From the NCBI RefSeq assembly GCF_001191005.1, contig NZ_CP012201.1:124001-188000 (forward strand): a DNA stretch of 64,000 nt, given 5' to 3'. The stretch comes from Massilia sp. NR 4-1 (GTDB taxonomy: Bacteria > Pseudomonadota > Gammaproteobacteria > Burkholderiales > Burkholderiaceae_D). Below the pieces are notes generated by a model. It had not been told where the DNA came from. It saw only the letters and a program-made list of their open reading frames with translations, and did no database searches. This document shows positions 27,312 through 35,311 of the stretch, in pieces. Each line of letters starts with the position of its first letter. Positions within the stretch are counted from its first letter, which is position 1. A program made the translations under genes and the position numbers.

Positions 27312-27853
27312 GTGATTTGGCATGAATCGACGGCGAAGTCATGCGCCTAAGATTTATAGATGGCTTATGCCACTCTGCTTCAAGGCGGCATTGGTTTTGC
27401 CGGGATTTGTATATGCGCAAAAATCCAGTATTTTCCGGTTCCAAGATATTGTCACGATGAATTGGGCGTTCTATCCCCAAAAATCGCCACAAGCTGTACA
27501 GCAGCGAGTGAGATTATTGGAATCGTTCCGACTGGTTTAGCCGGATGATATGAAGCCAATCGGGTCTTCGACACTACGACTAACCGGCGCATTGCTGAAG
27601 CATCAAAAAAGGGATGAGATTGGCGTCCGTCACCTGTGCCATCTACATTTCCAACTACCTTGTTTTTACACGCACAGTTATCTGAAGCCGGCATATTTTC
27701 CCTGGCTTAGTGATTGGAAAGTGTGAAATGCACATTTCCTAATATTAACACGCCACCGTGCCAGAGGCCCTGTAGGAGCCGGAATTCCAACAGGTGCTGC
27801 GTAATTTTCGCTCAGGTCTGTATGGCTGCTTGCCAGATTTTAGATTGGTGTAT
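27312..27853. other. gene-poor stretch at the start of an AT-richer island
   Basis: 542 bases after ispF with no supportable gene. A frame on the + strand (27322-27540) and one on the - strand (27452-27694) are open, but neither has a ribosome site, a recognisable family or convincing composition. Base composition falls from the GC-rich core towards 27.7 kb. No terminator hairpin with T-run was found after ispF. Confidence 0.4.
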
Positions 27854-28315
27854 TTAATCAATAAAATTTGGTTGAAGAATAATGCTTTGAATTTTTTGGT
27901 TATGGAATATTGCTTTTCCTGTGTCGTTTTCGCAGTGAAAATCATATTCCGTATTTTTGATACTTTCTTTGCTTCTTATGAAGTAAGGGGGTGGGTGTTG
28001 ATTGAAATGGCTGGGTTTTAATGTTAGCTCCAGCAAGAGAAGTTTGTTTCCTATTTTGAGAAAATATACCTTGAACTGGTTGTTTTCCAGCATGAGCTTT
28101 TCCTTTCCTTCGTTTTCCGTGATTGTGGTTGCGAAGGATAGCTTGTCTTGAATGTATGTAAGTGCTTGATAATATCTGGCGTAAATGAAATCGCAAATTA
28201 ATTCGTTTGTCTCTTTTTGCGATGGTGAAGCATGATGGTTGTTTTCTGCGTTAGTCGATGCGCTAAGAGAAAGCAATATGGCAAAAAATAGTGGATTAAG
28301 GGCGTTATGGGGCAT
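27854..28315 (-). CDS. secreted orphan protein in AT-rich island
   Basis: 153 residues, function unknown. The start at 28315 is chosen because AAGGAG lies 7 bases upstream and a signal peptide follows (MPHNALNPLFFAILLSL..., cleavage near STNA); the frame itself extends to 28357. The mature part is Lys/Asn/Gln/Ile-rich, with two cysteines (LICDF, FHCEN). Codon use is strikingly AT-rich compared with neighbours, which suggests recent acquisition. The gene stands alone between long non-coding flanks. Confidence 0.6.
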   Translation of the reverse strand: MPHNALNPLFFAILLSLSASTNAENNHHASPSQKETNELICDFIYARYYQALTYIQDKLSFATTITENEGKEKLMLENNQFKVYFLKIGNKLLLLELTLKPSHFNQHPPPYFIRSKESIKNTEYDFHCENDTGKAIFHNQKIQSIILQPNFID

Positions 28316-28673
28316 GAAATCTCCTTTTGGGCATATGATTTCATATTTCTTGCTCAAGATTCTTGCTAAATATAGCGGAGGTACGGATTAGAGCATTTTC
28401 TCTAATTCTGGGGTTTCTTATATTTTGTGCGCACGGGAAGGGGTATCGCGAGGATGAGAGACATCTGCTACAGCTATCCCTAGGCCCTCATAATCTGCTA
28501 TGGGAGGCGTGAAAATTGCAGGGGGAGGGGGCGTATCACAGGTTTGCGCTGCTATATATATTGCGGATTAGCAGAGCCTGGTATGCCGTGGACGTCGCCC
28601 CCCAATTGGTTCGCCACTGCGACTGGATGGACGCCGGCGAACTCTTGGGCTTCAAATCATAGTGGCCAGCGGA
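28316..28673. other. intergenic stretch with possible gene remnant
   Basis: 358 bases between two leftward genes. The right-hand part is again GC-rich and contains a 49-codon open stretch on the + strand (listed separately). The AT-rich left part (28330-28440) should hold the promoter of the orphan secreted gene. No other structure was recognised. Confidence 0.4.
28513..28662 (+). pseudogene. possible stranded 3' end of an unknown gene
   Basis: Frame opening after a stop at 28510-28512 and ending with TAG at 28660. The translated end reads like real protein (SRAWYAVDVAPQLVRHCDWM, then DAGELLGFKS), but there is no start codon context or ribosome site. It could be the truncated C-terminus of a gene lost when the AT-rich island arrived. 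Family not recognised; chance is possible. Confidence 0.25.
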
Positions 28674-29090
28674 TCATCGCAGCTGCATCGCCTTGCGGTA
28701 AGGCGCGATCGGCGGACGCGGGAACTGGGCGGAGGCGTAGCTGTTGCGGAAGCACTGGGCCTTGCTGTTTTCCACGTCGGTCATGCTTTGCGTGACTTTG
28801 CCGTTTGCGTCGAGGAGCAGGATGATGGTCACGGGATATTTCGATTTCTCGTGGCAGCCGCCTTTTTCGTCGAGCTTATTGGCGTTGTTGAAGCGGATCG
28901 ATTCCTCCTCATACTTCGCCACTTTCTCGTTCGGGAATTGCGCATTGAACTTGGCCATTTCACCGGCGAATTCGGGATTTTTCGGGGCGGGGGCCTCGTC
29001 CTGGGCGGACGTCGTGGACGGCGTGGTCTGACAGCCGGTGGCGAGGATAATCGCGCACAGGGCGCCGAGTTTATAGAGGTGAGTGCGCAA
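28674..29090 (-). CDS. small lipoprotein with TonB-C-like tail
   Basis: 138 residues. Signal peptide with lipobox LATGC (cysteine at about residue 20), so a lipid-anchored envelope protein. A Thr/Ala/Pro-rich linker follows. The C-terminal half (VTIILLLDANGKVTQSMTDV...CFRNSYASAQFPRP) resembles the strand-helix-strand layout of TonB C-terminal domains, but lacks the rest of a TonB protein. Function unknown. Confidence 0.65.
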   Translation of the reverse strand: MRTHLYKLGALCAIILATGCQTTPSTTSAQDEAPAPKNPEFAGEMAKFNAQFPNEKVAKYEEESIRFNNANKLDEKGGCHEKSKYPVTIILLLDANGKVTQSMTDVENSKAQCFRNSYASAQFPRPPIAPYRKAMQLR

Positions 29091-29338
29091 GTGTATTCTC
29101 CCAAGTAAGTGAAGGCGACCGCTGCTTGGGCGGCGTGACGATGGCCAACCGATCTATCTGGCCGGGGTTTGCCCGCATTGTATAGGGCAAGCCCATCCCT
29201 CCGCGCACGATAGGCTTGGCGTCTAGATGGCCGTATGTCGTGGATGCGTCATGTAAGCGCACTGTCCCCAGTCTTTTCGAATTGAAATGCGGAGGGATTT
29301 CTCCTTCACCTTCATCGCGCTGTTGCGTGCTTAAAGCG

Positions 29339-29863
29339 TCAGATCGGGAAGATCAGGCAGGTGGTGGTGGCGTGGGCGTACAGCTTGCCGTTGGCGTCGG
29401 TGATGCGGCCTTCAGCGATGCCGATCTGGCCGCCGACGTTGATGACGCGGCCTTCGGCGCGAATGGGGCCGGTCTTGTCGCTCAGGGCGCGGATGAAGTT
29501 CACCTTCAGTTCCAGCGTCGTATAGCCTTTGCCGGGCGGCAGGCAGCTGTGCACGGCGCAGCCGACGGCCGTGTCGAGCAGGGTGGCCGCATAACCGCCA
29601 TGCACGCTGCCGCTGGGGTTAAAGTGCTGGGCGCCGGGCCGGCCCTGGAACAAGGTGCGCCCCTCGCTGACCGCGATCGGGGTCATGCCCAGCAGTTCCA
29701 GCATGGGCGCCGGCGGCAGATCGCCATTGCCTATTCCTTGCAGGAATTCCAGGCCGCTGCAGCCGCGCAGCTTGTCGAGTCCCGCCACGCCCGGTTCGGC
29801 CAGGCGCGCGCGCATTGCCTCCTCGTCGCTTAACCAGCTTGCCGCCGTATCTTGTGCATCCAT
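29339..29863 (-). CDS. PaaI-family acyl-CoA thioesterase
   Basis: 174-residue hotdog-fold protein. The family motif SGSVHGGYAATLLDTAVG lies at about residues 84-101, followed by TLELKVNFIRAL and a C-terminal ATTTCLIF strand. It probably hydrolyses acyl- or aryl-CoA thioesters; substrate not readable. Divergent from a MarR regulator with a perfect palindrome between the two starts, so it is the likely regulated target. Confidence 0.88.
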   Translation of the reverse strand: MDAQDTAASWLSDEEAMRARLAEPGVAGLDKLRGCSGLEFLQGIGNGDLPPAPMLELLGMTPIAVSEGRTLFQGRPGAQHFNPSGSVHGGYAATLLDTAVGCAVHSCLPPGKGYTTLELKVNFIRALSDKTGPIRAEGRVINVGGQIGIAEGRITDANGKLYAHATTTCLIFPI

Positions 29864-29884
29864 GCTTTCGTCCTCCAGAAATAG

Positions 29885-29896
29885 GTGTAGCTACAC
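29885..29896. promoter_or_regulatory. candidate MarR operator
   Basis: Perfect 12-base palindrome GTGTAGCTACAC in the 88-base gap between the thioesterase and the MarR gene, directly next to two overlapping TATAAT-like hexamers (29897-29907). Position and symmetry fit a dimeric MarR operator controlling both genes. Confidence 0.6.
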
Positions 29897-29951
29897 TATA
29901 ATATAATTTAAATAATCCGTGTATTTGCACCTTTTAGCCTTGTGCGCCCCA

Positions 29952-30401
29952 ATGATGCTCCAGACCAGCCTCGCCATTCCCTGCACCTGCTTCCAGCTAC
30001 GCAAGCTGACGCGCACCGTCACGCGCTTTTACGACCAGCGCATGCTGGTCCGGGCGGGCTTGAAGAATACCCAGTTCTCGCTCTTGAGCCATGTGCTGCA
30101 GCTGTCCTTGCCCATGTCCCAGCTGGCGGCGGAAATGGGCATGGAGCGGACCACGCTCACGCGCAATCTGCGGCCCATGATCGAGGCGGGCTGGGTCGAG
30201 CTGCAGGCGGGCGAGGACCCGCGCCAGCGCATCGTGGCCATCACGGCGGCCGGACGCGAGGTGCAGCGCGCCGCCCGTCCCGCCTGGCGCGCGGTCCAGA
30301 AGGAGCTGGAGGTGCTGCTCGGCGCCGAGGCTGTGGCCAGCCTGCATGGCAATATCGAGCAGGCGCTGGCGCGTCTCAGTGAATTTCTCGACGGAAATTA
30401 A
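29952..30401 (+). CDS. MarR-family transcriptional regulator
   Basis: 149 residues with the winged-helix core LPMSQLAAEMGMERTTLTRN (about 53-72) and the wing sequence AGEDPRQRIVAITAAGRE. The start is set at the first ATG (29952); a GTG 33 bases upstream is possible but lies close to the operator. Likely represses itself and the divergent thioesterase gene, with a small aromatic or acyl ligand as inducer (inference from the family). Confidence 0.9.
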   Translation: MMLQTSLAIPCTCFQLRKLTRTVTRFYDQRMLVRAGLKNTQFSLLSHVLQLSLPMSQLAAEMGMERTTLTRNLRPMIEAGWVELQAGEDPRQRIVAITAAGREVQRAARPAWRAVQKELEVLLGAEAVASLHGNIEQALARLSEFLDGN

Positions 30402-30446
30402 TCTCTCCTGCTACCATAGCGTATTGGCTTGATAACAGGAGGCGGC

Positions 30447-30749
30447 ATGGCGCGCGACATCTATGCCTACCGCGATGTGGCGGTGGAATCGTTCGAACAC
30501 GGTGGCGAGGTGCGGGTGCGTCCGGTGAATGGGCAGGCTTACAGCTCCGAGCTGCGGGTCGAATGCTCGCGGCGCCTGCGGGATACCGCCGTCTACCCGC
30601 TGGGCAGCTATTTCCTGGTGTCGGCCAAGCTGACCGACCGGCTGGGCGGCATGCCCTTCCTGTATGTCTACCACGGCGATCCGGTCCAGGCGATGACGCC
30701 GCAGCAGACCAAAGCCTTCCTGGCCGAATACCGGCGCCGCCGCATTTGA
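30447..30749 (+). CDS. hypothetical 100-residue protein
   Basis: The start at 30447 follows ACAGGAGG. Sequence MARDIYAYRDVAVESFEHGG..., no signal peptide or membrane segment, basic C-terminus (EYRRRRI). The strand-rich middle (EVRVRPVNGQAYSSELRVEC) suggests a small beta-domain. No family recognised. It lies 21 bases before the next hypothetical gene and may be co-transcribed. Confidence 0.6.
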   Translation: MARDIYAYRDVAVESFEHGGEVRVRPVNGQAYSSELRVECSRRLRDTAVYPLGSYFLVSAKLTDRLGGMPFLYVYHGDPVQAMTPQQTKAFLAEYRRRRI

Positions 30750-30770
30750 ACTTGTTGGGAGCCCAAACGA

Positions 30771-31757
30771 ATGAAAGCCCTGAAGAAGCAGGTGGCGCTG
30801 GCCATGGGCGCCACGCTGCTGATTGCCGGTCCCGCCCTGGCCCAGGAGGCGGGCGAGTTCGAGCTGCCTGCCGCCAGCGATCTGCTGGTGCTGGCCTTCC
30901 CCAAATGGCTGGATGAAACCGCGGGCCGCGTGCAGACGGTGAAGCTGTCCAGCGGCCATCCCGAATGGAGCGGCGCGGCGGCCGAGGTGCTGCCGGCGTC
31001 CGCGCGCAAGGGCAAGCCGCGCCTGGTCAAGCGCGCCGCGCCGGCCAAGGCCATGCCCCGGACCCAGAGCGTGATCGTGGAGCCGGCCTTTGTCAGCCGT
31101 CTCGGCGAGAAGCGCTATGTGCTGATTGCGCGTTTGAGCAAAGCCACGGCCGACGGCATGCCGGAAAGCAGCCATGGCATGCCGGTCGCGCTCGCGGCCT
31201 ACACCTTCGAAACCAGCAAGAACGGCTGGAAGCTGGTGCAGCGCCAGGAGCCGCTGGCCTATGTCGGTTATGAGTCGCAGGCCGATATCCAGCCGCTGCA
31301 GCTGTCGGCGCAACGCATGGGACTGAGCGCGAGCTATGGCAGCTGCTGGCAGGGCCATTGCAACGAGTGGTTGTCGCTGTACGAGTTCGGCAAGGACAAG
31401 GTCAACCCCGCGCCCATCCTGGAACTGCAGCTGAACGACAGCAATGCCTATAGCCTGCCGGATTGCCTGGGACGCTTGCAGGAGGTGGTGCGGGAATTCC
31501 GCGGCCGTATCGACGGCGGCTACGACGAACCGGATGCATCGCACGATTGCGTGGCGCTGCGCGGCGACTGGAGCGTCTCGACCTCGGCCCAGCAGCCGGG
31601 CGATATCACGGTGCGCTACACGGGCGCCGTCAGCGAGGGCGGCAAGCATGGCGTGCAGACGGCGGCCGAAGTGGACCAGCTGCTGCGGCTGCAGTACCGC
31701 AATGGCAAATACCTGCCGGTGGCGGGCCGTAGCCCGATCGCCAAGCCCTGGCGTTGA
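30771..31757 (+). CDS. secreted hypothetical protein
   Basis: 328 residues. Signal peptide at 1-24 (ending PALA), then a globular exported domain with no motif recognised. It has four cysteines: two close together in SYGSCWQGHC (about residue 194), then one in LPDCLG and one in SHDCVAL, likely disulfides. The ribosome site before the ATG is weak (TTGGGAG). Convergent with the MFS exporter gene; a hairpin lies between their stops. Confidence 0.65.
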   Translation: MKALKKQVALAMGATLLIAGPALAQEAGEFELPAASDLLVLAFPKWLDETAGRVQTVKLSSGHPEWSGAAAEVLPASARKGKPRLVKRAAPAKAMPRTQSVIVEPAFVSRLGEKRYVLIARLSKATADGMPESSHGMPVALAAYTFETSKNGWKLVQRQEPLAYVGYESQADIQPLQLSAQRMGLSASYGSCWQGHCNEWLSLYEFGKDKVNPAPILELQLNDSNAYSLPDCLGRLQEVVREFRGRIDGGYDEPDASHDCVALRGDWSVSTSAQQPGDITVRYTGAVSEGGKHGVQTAAEVDQLLRLQYRNGKYLPVAGRSPIAKPWR

Positions 31758-31763
31758 ATGGTT

Positions 31764-31787
31764 GTCCGGACGCACGCGCGTCCGGAC
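31764..31787. terminator. hairpin between convergent genes
   Basis: Perfect 10-base arms GTCCGGACGC and GCGTCCGGAC with a 4-base loop, in the 38-base gap between two convergent stop codons. No clear T-run on either side; probably a bidirectional 3' hairpin. Confidence 0.55.
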
Positions 31788-31795
31788 CGGAAAAC

Positions 31796-33031
31796 TCAAT
31801 GCACCACGTGCAGGCGGCTGGCAAAACGGCGCGGGCTGCCGAATTTCAGCATCACGAAGACGGTGGCGGCGGCGAAAGCCCCGCCCAGGAACATGGCGCT
31901 GAACAGGCCGAAATGGTCGACCGCCACGCCGCCGGCGGCTGCGCCGCTGGCCAGCGCCACCTGGGCGGTGGCGACGAACAGGGCGCCGCCCGAATCCATC
32001 GCATCCGGCGCCGATTTCATCATCCAGCTCTGCACCGAAATCGGCATGGCGCCAAAGGCCAGGCCCCAGATGGACACCAGCACCGTGGCTGCCAGCGGAT
32101 CGGCGCCCAGCAGGGGCAGGCTGGCTGTGGCCAGGCCCATCACCAGGGCGGTGCCGGCCAGCGCGCCGCGCACGCTTTTCTCGGCGATCCAGCCGCCGAG
32201 GATATTGCCGAAGAAGCCCGTCACGCCATAGGCCAGCAGCAGGGCGCTGATGGTCTTCGCATTCATGCGCGTGACCTGCTCCAGGAAGGGCGAAATATAC
32301 GTATAGGCCGAGAACTGGGCCACGAAAATCAGCAGCGTGGCGATCAGGCCGATGCGCGCCTTGGGAATATGCAGCAATTGCGGCAGGTCGCGCAGGGCAA
32401 CGCCACGGTTGACCGGCAGCTTGGGCAGCAACAGAAGCTGGGTCAGCAGCACCACCACGGCCACGCCGGCCGCGGCGCCGAAGGCCACACGCCAGCCCAT
32501 GATCTCGCCCAGCAGCGCGCCGGCCGGCACGCCGGCCACGGTGCCGAGGGAGACGCCGGCAAAGATCAGGGAATTGGCGCGTGTCGCATACTGCAGCGAC
32601 ACCAGGCGCGGCCCGACCGCCAGGCCCACGGCCCAGAAGCCGCCGACGGCCACGCCAAGCAGGGCGCGTCCGACCAGCACCCAGGCAAAATTCGGCGCCA
32701 GCGCCACCGCCAGATTCGAGACGAAGAGCAGGGAGAGCAGGGCGAGCAGCACGATGCGGCGGTCGGTCTTGCCCACGCCGATGGTCACGGCCAGGGCGGA
32801 GAGGGCGGCGATATAGCCGGGCATGGTGACCAGCAGGCCGGCCTGGCCTTCGCTGATGCGCAGTTCGGCGGCGATCTGCGGCAGCAGGCCGACCGGCAGG
32901 AATTCGGTGGTGACGAGGGCGAAGGCGCCGACGCCGACGGACAGCACGGCCAGCCAGGTGGCCAGCGACGGTTTGGGCGCGGGGCTGGCGGCGCTGAAAT
33001 CGGCCGCCGGGGCGCTGGAAGTGGACTGCAT
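31796..33031 (-). CDS. MFS exporter of the DHA1 (sugar efflux/drug) type
   Basis: 411 residues, 12 membrane segments. The first helix sequence GAFALVTTEFLPVGLLPQIAAEL is typical of DHA1 transporters near the SetA/YdhP/AraJ group, and RALLGVAVGGFWAVGLAVG near helix 4-5 matches the same group. AAGGAG precedes the ATG. Divergent TetR gene and intergenic boxes indicate TetR-controlled efflux; the substrate is unknown. Confidence 0.9.
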   Translation of the reverse strand: MQSTSSAPAADFSAASPAPKPSLATWLAVLSVGVGAFALVTTEFLPVGLLPQIAAELRISEGQAGLLVTMPGYIAALSALAVTIGVGKTDRRIVLLALLSLLFVSNLAVALAPNFAWVLVGRALLGVAVGGFWAVGLAVGPRLVSLQYATRANSLIFAGVSLGTVAGVPAGALLGEIMGWRVAFGAAAGVAVVVLLTQLLLLPKLPVNRGVALRDLPQLLHIPKARIGLIATLLIFVAQFSAYTYISPFLEQVTRMNAKTISALLLAYGVTGFFGNILGGWIAEKSVRGALAGTALVMGLATASLPLLGADPLAATVLVSIWGLAFGAMPISVQSWMMKSAPDAMDSGGALFVATAQVALASGAAAGGVAVDHFGLFSAMFLGGAFAAATVFVMLKFGSPRRFASRLHVVH

Positions 33032-33051
33032 GGACTGCTCCTTGAATTTTT

Positions 33052-33063
33052 AACTGGTCGGTT
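33052..33063. promoter_or_regulatory. candidate TetR box, exporter side
   Basis: AACTGGTCGGTT lies just downstream of the predicted exporter -10 element. It shares the CGGTT core with the second box at 33105-33114. A TetR dimer here would block the exporter promoter. Confidence 0.5.
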
Positions 33064-33065
33064 AT

Positions 33066-33093
33066 AATCTACTTATGCGATGATGGGTGTCAA
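33066..33093 (-). promoter_or_regulatory. likely promoter of the MFS exporter
   Basis: On the - strand: TTGACA (33093-33088), 16-base spacer, TAGATT (33071-33066). The -35 is perfect and the start codon lies 35 bases further on. Confidence 0.6.
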
Positions 33094-33104
33094 GAACTTT
33101 TTTA

Positions 33105-33114
33105 ACCGAACGGT
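33105..33114. promoter_or_regulatory. candidate TetR box, regulator side
   Basis: ACCGAACGGT, arms ACCG/CGGT around AA, directly before the TetR start codon. It would allow autoregulation together with the box at 33052-33063. Confidence 0.5.
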
Positions 33115-33753
33115 ATGAAAGAATCGAATAAGCTACCTTGCAAACTGGGCCGGCCGCGCACTTTCGATGAAGAGCAGGCCCTGGATCGTGCCATGGAAGT
33201 GTTCTGGGAAAAGGGCTATGAGGGCAGCTCCCTGCCGGAGCTGACCACGGCCATGGGCATGAACCGGCCCAGCCTGTACGCCGTGTTCGGCAACAAGGAA
33301 ACCTTGTTCCGCAAGGCGCTGGAGCGCTACCAGAGCACGCGCATGAATTACTGCGACGTGGCGCTGGAGCAGCCGACCGCGCGCGCCGTGGTGGAAGCGC
33401 TGCTGCGCGGCGCGGTCGACGCGCAGACCCGGCCGGACAGTCCGCACGGTTGTCTGAACGTCAACGGCGCCCTGGCCTGCAGCGACGAAGCCAAACCCGT
33501 GCGCGACGAACTGATCGCGCGCCGCGAGCACAGCGAAACGCGGCTGCGCGACCGGCTGCGCAAGGCGCGGGAAGAGGGGGATTTACCGGCCGACGCCTGT
33601 CCGGAACAACTGGCGCGCTATGTGGCGACGGTACGGCAGGGGTTGGCGGTGCAGGCGGCGGCAGGCGTGGAGCGCGCCCAGCTGCATAGCGTGATCGATA
33701 TTGTGATTCAATCCTGGCCCGTGGGAAAACTTGTACAATCGGCCAGCCAATAA
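33115..33753 (+). CDS. TetR-family transcriptional repressor
   Basis: 212 residues. N-terminal helix-turn-helix (about 18-62: ALDRAMEVFWEKGYEGSSLP, then TTAMGMNRPSLYAVFGNKE). The C-terminal ligand domain carries GCLNVNGALACSDEAKPVR, as in the AcrR-like TetR_C group with two cysteines. It is divergent from the exporter, so probably its repressor, released by the exported compound. Confidence 0.92.
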   Translation: MKESNKLPCKLGRPRTFDEEQALDRAMEVFWEKGYEGSSLPELTTAMGMNRPSLYAVFGNKETLFRKALERYQSTRMNYCDVALEQPTARAVVEALLRGAVDAQTRPDSPHGCLNVNGALACSDEAKPVRDELIARREHSETRLRDRLRKAREEGDLPADACPEQLARYVATVRQGLAVQAAAGVERAQLHSVIDIVIQSWPVGKLVQSASQ

Positions 33754-33773
33754 ATCACAATAGGAGACAGGCA

Positions 33774-34178
33774 ATGATACGCATCCGCGAGATCGACCAT
33801 ATCGTGCTGCGCGTGGTCGATCTGGACCGCATGGTCCGATTCTACACCGAGGTGCTGGGTTGCGCGTTCGAGCGCCAGCAGGAAGAGATCGGCCTCTACC
33901 AGCTGCGCGCCGGCAGCAGCCTGATCGACCTGATCCCCATCGACAAGAAGCTCGGCCTGGCCGGCGGCGCCGCGCCCGGCAAGGAAGGGCGCAACGTCGA
34001 CCACTTCTGCTTCCGTGTCGACCCCTTCGACGCGGCTGCCATCCTCGCCCACCTGGCGGCGCACGACATCCCGCACGGACCTGTGGAATCGCGCTACGGC
34101 GCCGAAGGCGAAGGCCCCTCCATCTACCTGCAAGACCCCGAAGGCAACAGCGTCGAACTCAAAGGTCCGCCCGCCTGA
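33774..34178 (+). CDS. VOC-family (glyoxalase-fold) protein
   Basis: 134 residues with paired beta-alpha-beta modules. Candidate metal ligands sit at the family positions: H in EIDHIVLRVVDLDRMVRFY (about residue 9), H in VDHFCFRVD (about 80) and E in EGNSVELKG (about 128). The start at 33774 follows TAGGAG. It is 20 bases after the TetR gene and may share its transcript. It could be a lyase, dioxygenase-like or resistance protein; not decidable. Confidence 0.85.
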   Translation: MIRIREIDHIVLRVVDLDRMVRFYTEVLGCAFERQQEEIGLYQLRAGSSLIDLIPIDKKLGLAGGAAPGKEGRNVDHFCFRVDPFDAAAILAHLAAHDIPHGPVESRYGAEGEGPSIYLQDPEGNSVELKGPPA

Positions 34179-34188
34179 ATTGCTCAGC

Positions 34189-34229
34189 CCGTGTCCGATT
34201 TTGGGGCCAGACCCCAAAATCGGACACGG
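34189..34229. repeat. dispersed long palindrome, copy 1
   Basis: Perfect 18-base arms (CCGTGTCCGATTTTGGGG and its complement) around loop CCAGA, between the convergent VOC and FHA-protein genes, 10 bases after the VOC stop. A near-identical element occurs at 42641-42685. A short degenerate echo (GCGTGTCCGATC) follows near 34265. Likely a dispersed palindromic element that may also end transcription from both sides. Confidence 0.85.
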
Positions 34230-34336
34230 CCCCGGCCGTAGTGCTGCCCATGCTTACCGGCCAGTGCGTGTCCGATCGGTGCCCGGTGCCCGGCGCCAGG
34301 GCGGGCGGGACGGCCATCCTGCGGGTTTAGCTGTGT

Positions 34337-35311
34337 TTAGTCGTCGTCGTCGTTGTCGTCGGATTTGACGGTGCGGCGGCGGGCGGCATCGGCGCTGGAT
34401 TTCAGCTTGGCAGCGCTGTTCATGAAGTCGTCGACGCTGTGGTCCTTGCTATGGCGTACTTGCGGCGGCAGCTGGACGGACATGTAGAGCTCGTCGCTGA
34501 GGCGGCCGGTGCTTTGCAGATTGCTCATCAGCAGCAGGCCGGAGCCGAGCGCGAGCAGGCTGCCGCAGAAGGCGGCCATACGCCGCGGATGCTGGGGCTT
34601 GATCGTGGTGAGGTGGAAGTAGACCATGCCGCACACAATCGCCAAGGTCATGTGGTTGCCATAGCGTGTGAAGAACTCGGCCGACCAGGCATAGGCCAGC
34701 ACGCTGCTGACGGCGCGCCAGGCGCCCGCAGCAATCAGGCCGCCGCCCAGGATGAACAGGTGCCGCCCCATGCGCGCATGGCCGCCGAACAGGCGGTTGG
34801 CCAAGGCCCAGACGCCGCTCCACACCAGGCCCGCACCCAGGCTGGAGGCGATCAGCAGCAGGTAGCGGATGGCCTGGAACGATTCCACGTCCGACAGGGC
34901 TTCTTCCACGCCCGTGAACAGGGCGATCAGGGCCAGGCCGGCCAGCGCCGGCGCGCCGCCTTCCCAGGCGTGCATGGTGGTGTCGGTCATCTCGGGCGCG
35001 ACCGGGTAGGCGGCGCTGCGGATGCGCAAGCGCGTGTGGCCCAGGCGCACCACGGTATTGCCGTCCAGCGCCAGTTCGTTGTGGCGCCGGCCCTGGTGGA
35101 CCACGCCGTTCTGGCTGCCCAGGTCGCGCAGCAGCAGGCCGCCGCCGGGCGCCGCTTCCACGATGGCGTGGCGCGCGGCGGTGTGGGCGTCGTCCAGGAT
35201 GAAGTCGTTGTCGTAGCCGCGGCCGATGCGGATCGGCAGGCTGTCCACGCGGTGGCGGTGCAGCACGTCGCCATTGCGCGCCAGCAGTTCGACGAAATAC
35301 GGCCCCATCAT
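34337..35311 (-). CDS. FHA-domain membrane protein
   Basis: 324 residues. The N-terminal FHA domain (about 18-98) has the phosphothreonine-binding loops IRIGRGYDNDFIL, ARHAIVE and DLGSQNGVVHQGRR. About six membrane segments (about 118-270) follow, then an acidic tail ending in a run of Asp. FHA domains bind phosphothreonine proteins, so this may dock a signalling partner at the membrane. Its start overlaps the protease stop by 4 bases, so the two are translationally coupled and probably act together. Confidence 0.85.
   Translation of the reverse strand: MMGPYFVELLARNGDVLHRHRVDSLPIRIGRGYDNDFILDDAHTAARHAIVEAAPGGGLLLRDLGSQNGVVHQGRRHNELALDGNTVVRLGHTRLRIRSAAYPVAPEMTDTTMHAWEGGAPALAGLALIALFTGVEEALSDVESFQAIRYLLLIASSLGAGLVWSGVWALANRLFGGHARMGRHLFILGGGLIAAGAWRAVSSVLAYAWSAEFFTRYGNHMTLAIVCGMVYFHLTTIKPQHPRRMAAFCGSLLALGSGLLLMSNLQSTGRLSDELYMSVQLPPQVRHSKDHSVDDFMNSAAKLKSSADAARRRTVKSDDNDDDD

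Noticed and set aside
27322..27694. Two short frames (+ 27322-27540 and - 27452-27694) after ispF
   Set aside because: Overlapping on opposite strands, no ribosome sites, no family resemblance; treated as chance frames in a low-content stretch.
31754..33067. 437-codon + strand frame over the MFS exporter
   Set aside because: Opposite to a clear 12-helix transporter with ribosome site and promoter; composition is Gly/His/Ala-rich and non-protein-like.
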